From: Apostichopus japonicus
Taxonomy: Eukaryota > Echinodermata > Holothuroidea > Aspidochirotida > Stichopodidae
Assembly: GCF_037975245.1 (NCBI RefSeq)
Contig: NC_092561.1
Location: 15,569,001 to 15,633,000 of the forward strand
Length of the DNA: 64,000 bases
Direction: 5' to 3'
Below the pieces are notes generated by a model. That model was not told the DNA's origin and did not search any database. It saw only the letters and a program-made list of their open reading frames with translations. Made by a program: the position numbers and the translations under genes. Positions 57,226-64,000 of the stretch are shown here, in pieces (positions within the stretch are counted from its first letter, which is position 1; every line of letters begins with the position of its first letter).

Positions 57226-59097
57226 ATCAAATATCCCCAGAGAGAGTTACTCATTCCTCTCCCTCGAAACATGCAATTCGTCGTCTTAATTCTTTTCTTT
57301 GTGTGAGTGAATGTATGTGTGTGTGTATGTATACGCCAGCATCGGGCAAAATAAGTTATATGCATAGGCAATTTTGCTAGAAATTTCAAAACACCGTAAT
57401 TGAAATCCACCCCCTCCCTCAAGTGAAGTCCCCCCCCCCCTTTAGTAATCCCTACCTAATTGGCTCTCCAGTTCCGACCTCCTGTTTATTTATATAGACA
57501 ACTTTCCCTAGAAAAAAAAAAACAAGTGTCTATTCTACAAAACTTCAATATTATCCCCGTAGGACCTCTTGCGAAGGTCGAGCAGGGGTAAACTCCTTTT
57601 ATTTATACTCAAGTGAAGTCGGTTATTATACGTAATAAAATTCTGCAACAACCCCCAGTTCACCAATACAGCAAACCAGTGAAGTTCTAAGACATACGAC
57701 CCAACAAGCAAGACAATACGAACTTCCCCCACCCCTCCACCCCCCTCCCGAATCGCTACTTGTCCATTGAACACAATGCATGCACGACTGTACCGTTACA
57801 CGATTAGTCCCAAATGTGAGACAACATATCATTTGAAAATGCGCCCTTTTTTACCACTGCCAGAACAGTTTCCCTTGCCTCGGGCATTTTATTTGGCTCA
57901 CGCGGTAGATCACTGGTAATGTGAGCCGAGGAAGTTACTTTTCCAAGCTCGTTCCCTTCGCTAGGCTTGGCGAGTCGATTACGTAACACGCATGCTATTG
58001 TTCCAGACTAATTAGCTAGAAAGGTGCAGAAGTTGACAGTGGCGAAAAATGAACGTCAGTCTTACTAAAGAGCGGATTTTCATATGTGGCTATGTCGCGA
58101 TCATCGCAAGTGAAACTATTGAGTGTTTGTGTGTGGTGGGGGAGGACCTAGAGGTTATTTATCGTTATTGTTGGATTTATTATGGATTATTATGGATTCT
58201 AATACCTGCCTGTCTTGTCTCCTTACACCGTACAAACCTAGCAGAACCCTACGGTCATCATCGCAGGAATTGCTCAAGGAGAAGAGAACAAGATGCAAGA
58301 CCGGCGACAGAGCCTTCTCAGTCAGCGCTCCCAGAATGCCTATACCGAACTCTGTGAGTGTATGCATTTCTCTTACCACTTTTAAAAACTGCTTTGAAAG
58401 CATATTATGTTCGACTCGCTTTTACTGTGTGATTGACTGTGTTTTAACTGTCATTGTGCATAGATACTACGTTTGGAACTAGTTACTTAATTCTGAACAT
58501 TTGATTTTTTTAAATATTTATCTTTCATTTATTTAGTACGTTTAGACTCTATTTTGTATCGTTTAGTATTGGGTATTTGATCTGTTTTAGGATTTTGTAA
58601 TAATTCTCATACTGTAATGTTTTTTTTTTTTTGTAATTTAAAAATTTTCATTTATTTACTACGTTTAGGGCTCTATTTTGTATCGTTTAGTATTTAGGCT
58701 TTTACAATAATTCTCTTACTGTACTATAGTTCCTCATACTTATATATATTTAAACCTGGACTATGATTGAATCTATTTACATGCTTCTGAAATTGTTTTG
58801 GAGTATATGCGTTTTAGTATCGTTTAGTACGGGTGTGTTTTTTTTATATTGTTGCCTTTGGCTTTTACTTTTTTTCTCTTTTTTTTGCGCAGCTTTGCTG
58901 ATTATGCGCTATATAAATATCACTTATTAATATTATTATTATCGATAAATGGGCCCCAGAACGTGATCAACTACACGGTCAATGGCTTGAGAGTAACAGG
59001 TACATATGATACAATGTAAGATTACTTAAAATAAGAGACAACGAAACTGCATGTTTGAGGAGGGGGAGATAAGTCTGCCGTTTCTGGAATATAGGAT

Positions 59098-59113
59098 GGC
59101 CCTTAAAAGAGCC
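59098..59113 (-). terminator. Histone 3' stem-loop, H2B unit 7
   Basis: Minus-strand stem-loop downstream of the H2B stop at 59149. Confidence 0.94.
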
Positions 59114-59148
59114 GTTGGATGTCGAGCCTTCTACACGAGAAGAACAAT

Positions 59149-59520
59149 CTACTTGGAGGTGGTGTACTTGGTGACAGCCTTGGTACCCTCTGAGACGGCA
59201 TGCTTGGCGAGCTCACCAGGCAGCAACAGTCTGACGGCGGTCTGGACCTCCCGACTGGTGATGGTGGACTTCCTGTTGTAGTGGGCCAAACGGGAAGCTT
59301 CGGCGGCGATACGCTCGAAGATGTCGTTCACGAAGCTGTTCATGATAGACATAGCACGGCTAGAGATACCGGTGTCTGGGTGGACCTGCTTCATGACTTT
59401 GTAGATGTAGATACTGTAAGTCTCACGCCTGGTCCTTCGCCTCTTCTTGTCTCCTGGGTTGCGAGGTGCCTTGGACTTGGCGGCCTTCTTTGCTCCCTTT
59501 CCTGCAGCTTTTGGTGCCAT
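59149..59520 (-). CDS. H2B: Histone H2B (unit 7)
   Basis: 123 residues, identical to unit 1. Confidence 0.98.
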   Translation of the reverse strand: MAPKAAGKGAKKAAKSKAPRNPGDKKRRRTRRETYSIYIYKVMKQVHPDTGISSRAMSIMNSFVNDIFERIAAEASRLAHYNRKSTITSREVQTAVRLLLPGELAKHAVSEGTKAVTKYTTSK

Positions 59521-59884
59521 TTTGGACGTGAAGTTTTCGTTGCGATACGGTAAGTAAAGCGATGAATGAATGAGTGTCCTCCACGCTGCGAAATGTATTT
59601 ATGACAGATTTGATATCACTTCAGCGAAGCAGAAAAACTTCCCATATTGACAAAGCACGTGCTATGCATTGCACAGCACACACGAGCTGGCCAATCACAA
59701 TGCGGAAGCTTTTCTTAATTCTTTCACGCATTGTACGATCAGGGCAAAGGGTGGCATAGAATCCCCTCATAAGGGCACTGTGCTGTAGCTTTAGAGTCCG
59801 GACTACTTGAATGAGAGCTTTCCGGCAGGCAAATCATTTCTTTGATTCGTTTCAAGTCGAAAACATACCCAAATTTACTTCATC
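59521..59884. promoter_or_regulatory. Divergent H2B-H2A promoter region (units 7/8)
   Basis: 364 bp with the same sites as 5843-6206. Confidence 0.63.
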
Positions 59885-60265
59885 ATGACTGGCAGGGGCA
59901 AAGGTGGTAAGGCCAGGGCAAAGGCCAAGAGTCGATCTGCAAGAGCAGGGCTTCAATTCCCAGTAGGTCGTGTACACAGGTTCCTGCGAAGAGGAAATTA
60001 CGCCCAGAGGATCGGCGCTGGCGCACCCGTCTACCTGGCTGCCGTACTAGAGTACCTCGCCGCCGAGATCTTGGAATTGGCCGGTAACGCTGCACGTGAC
60101 AACAAGAAGACCAGGATCATCCCCCGTCATCTCCAACTCGCCATCCGAAACGACGAGGAGTTGAACAAACTCTTGAGCGGAGTCACCATCGCCCAGGGAG
60201 GTGTTCTTCCAAACATCCAGGCTGTCCTTCTACCCAAGAAGACATCCGGAGGCAAGAAGGCTTAA
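59885..60265 (+). CDS. H2A: Histone H2A (unit 8)
   Basis: 126 residues, identical to unit 2. Confidence 0.98.
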   Translation: MTGRGKGGKARAKAKSRSARAGLQFPVGRVHRFLRRGNYAQRIGAGAPVYLAAVLEYLAAEILELAGNAARDNKKTRIIPRHLQLAIRNDEELNKLLSGVTIAQGGVLPNIQAVLLPKKTSGGKKA

Positions 60266-60303
60266 AGGGGAGGTTGCATTGCAATCGCCCATCGATTACC
60301 AAC

Positions 60304-60319
60304 GGCTCTTTTAAGGGCC
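60304..60319 (+). terminator. Histone 3' stem-loop, H2A unit 8
   Basis: Canonical stem-loop plus CCAGAAAGA. Confidence 0.95.
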
Positions 60320-61170
60320 ATCAAATCACCCAGAAAGATATACTCATTCCTCTCCTCAAACATGCTTGCGTCAGTGTCTTATTTCTCCTTTTAAGTTAGA
60401 TGTATCAGCTAGCTGCAACCCCAATAATCGTGGGGCTTCGGACCCTCAGCCAAAAACCAAAGGTCAGAAACCCCAAGATTTGATTGAAAACTCCTGCTGG
60501 ACAGAAAACTAACATCCCATAAAAAAAAAAAAAAAATAAAGAAAATATATATAATGTATGTAGGGAACTTTTCACATGATTTTGGCCGCAGGTTTTATGA
60601 ATTAAGTATTTAGCAAGAGATCTTGGATTAGGGGATAAAGGGAACTTTATTATTATTATTATTATGAATAATTTTTGTAACTTTTTGGGTTTGAAATAAA
60701 AATAGATATTGTGTTTGGCTGCTTCAATGAGCTTACTGGTAGCAATGCATCTGGGGGTGTTAAGTCAGATCCTAAGGGCTTTGTTATTAATAGTCTTAGA
60801 AATTTGAAACTTGTAACAACTAACGAGGCATATACTACCGCAAGTATTAATCGTTTCGCACCTTTCAATGTTATTAAGTCTGGAAATTTTTGTCGGTGTG
60901 TTACGTAATCAATTCGCAAAGCCAAGCCGAGGGAACGAGCATCAGCTCAAATTTTCCCCCGATCTACTGCGAGAGCCTATTGAAATGCCCGAGGCAGGTA
61001 AACTGTTATGGCAGTGGTATTAAATTTAAGATCCGTGCTTTGAACGATAGAGATATTACTACGTTTTTAAGATTTACTTCTCTTGTATTGGAGATCGTTA
61101 ACATACACGCTGATGTGTGTCAACCCATGTTAACACGCTTATAATACAAAGGCGATTAGGATAGAGGATC

Positions 61171-61202
<32 letters not shown>

Positions 61203-61410
61203 GATTAGGGGTTATGATTATGAGTTAGGGATAAGCTCACTTTGATTATTTATTAGTGAATTGCATCATGCACGAAGGGAATCACCAACCACCCAGCATA
61301 GAAGTAATAATAATGATAATCATTTAAAAAATAATAATAATAATAATAATGAGACGACAAGTTGCATGTTCGGAGGGAGAGAAAAATCTGCTCTAACTGG
61401 TAGATATGAT

Positions 61411-61426
61411 GGCCCTTAAAAGAGCC
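61411..61426 (-). terminator. Histone 3' stem-loop, H3 unit 8
   Basis: Minus-strand stem-loop downstream of the H3 stop at 61463. Confidence 0.94.
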
Positions 61427-61462
61427 GTTGGTTTTCGAGAATCCGTCGGAGACAGATACGAT

Positions 61463-62933
<1,471 letters not shown>

Positions 62934-62972
62934 ATGCATCTTTCCTGTCACGAAGACGAATCGAAATCCAAC

Positions 62973-62988
62973 GGCTCTTTTAAGGGCC
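62973..62988 (+). terminator. Histone 3' stem-loop, H4 unit 8
   Basis: Canonical stem-loop plus CCAGAGAGA. Confidence 0.95.
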
Positions 62989-64000
62989 ATCAAATATCCC
63001 CAGAGAGAGTTACTCATTCCTCTCCCTCGAAACATGCAATTCGTCGTCTTAATTCTTTTCTTTGTGTGAGTGAATGTATGTGTGTGTGTATGTATACGCC
63101 AGCATCGGGCAAAATAAGTTATATGCATAGGCAATTTTGCTAGAAATTTCAAAACACCGTAATTGAAATCCACCCCCTCCCTCAAGTGAAGTCCCCCCCC
63201 CCCTTTAGTAATCCCTACCTAATTGGCTCTCCAGTTCCGACCTCCTGTTTATTTATATAGACAACTTTCCCTAGAAAAAAAAAAACAAGTGTCTATTCTA
63301 CAAAACTTCAATATTATCCCCGTAGGACCTCTTGCGAAGGTCGAGCAGGGGTAAACTCCTTTTATTTATACTCAAGTGAAGTCGGTTATTATACGTAATA
63401 AAATTCTGCAACAACCCCCAGTTCACCAATACAGCAAACCAGTGAAGTTCTAAGACATACGACCCAACAAGCAAGACAATACGAACTTCCCCCACCCCTC
63501 CACCCCCCTCCCGAATCGCTACTTGTCCATTGAACACAATGCATGCACGACTGTACCGTTACACGATTAGTCCCAAATGTGAGACAACATATCATTTGAA
63601 AATGCGCCCTTTTTTACCACTGCCAGAACAGTTTCCCTTGCCTCGGGCATTTTATTTGGCTCACGCGGTAGATCACTGGTAATGTGAGCCGAGGAAGTTA
63701 CTTTTCCAAGCTCGTTCCCTTCGCTAGGCTTGGCGAGTCGATTACGTAACACGCATGCTATTGTTCCAGACTAATTAGCTAGAAAGGTGCAGAAGTTGAC
63801 AGTGGCGAAAAATGAACGTCAGTCTTACTAAAGAGCGGATTTTCATATGTGGCTATGTCGCGATCATCGCAAGTGAAACTATTGAGTGTTTGTGTGTGGT
63901 GGGGGAGGACCTAGAGGTTATTTATCGTTATTGTTGGATTTATTATGGATTATTATGGATTCTAATACCTGCCTGTCTTGTCTCCTTACACCGTACAAAC

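Overview
The window is eukaryotic DNA from a tandem core-histone gene array. The repeat unit is about 5.77 kb and holds four intronless genes in alternating orientation: H2A(+), H3(-), H4(+), H2B(-). H3/H4 diverge from a shared 748-bp promoter region and H2B/H2A diverge from a shared 364-bp one; the 3' ends converge into spacers of about 1.2 kb and 2.0 kb. No H1 gene is visible in any unit. H4 has Cys at mature residue 73 instead of the usual Thr, a known feature of sea-urchin H4, so I lean to a marine deuterostome, most likely an echinoderm. The species cannot be told from the sequence alone.

Layout: 1-467, unfamiliar DNA ending inside an H2A gene; unit 1 (about 468-6206, H2A lacks its 5' end); unit 2 (6207-11978); unit 3 (11979-17749); unit 4 (17750-23492); unit 5 (23493-29269); unit 6, whose H2A is split after 14 codons by about 19 kb of foreign DNA (29270-29312, then 48374-54112); unit 7 (54113-59884); unit 8 (59885 to window end, H2B missing). 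All intact copies of each histone encode the same protein. Every gene ends in the replication-dependent histone signal: a GGCTCTTTTAAGGGCC stem-loop and a purine-rich downstream element. The spacers show that units 1, 2, 3, 7 and 8 form one subfamily, units 5 and 6 are near-identical sisters, and unit 4 is the most divergent.

The 19-kb insertion (29313-48373) has no recognisable protein gene. It carries a terminal cluster of GGGG-TT-TGACC motifs with a 34-bp palindrome, four tandem copies of a roughly 902-bp unit (each with a 4 x 30-bp minisatellite), a G-rich decamer tract, a 157-bp satellite, and a nested satellite of 416-bp and about 3.48-kb periods bounded by 35-bp direct repeats. It is flanked by a 7-bp duplication of H2A sequence. 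The H2A of unit 1 is cut at the same place by different DNA with a similar terminus. The insertion's first 69 bp match, at 62 of 69 positions, a module present once downstream of H2A in every histone unit. This recurring H2A-targeted, non-coding insertion is the most unusual thing in the window.

Functionally, the four genes supply the nucleosome octamer in S phase. Paired promoters plus stem-loop 3' ends fit coordinated, replication-dependent, non-polyadenylated expression.
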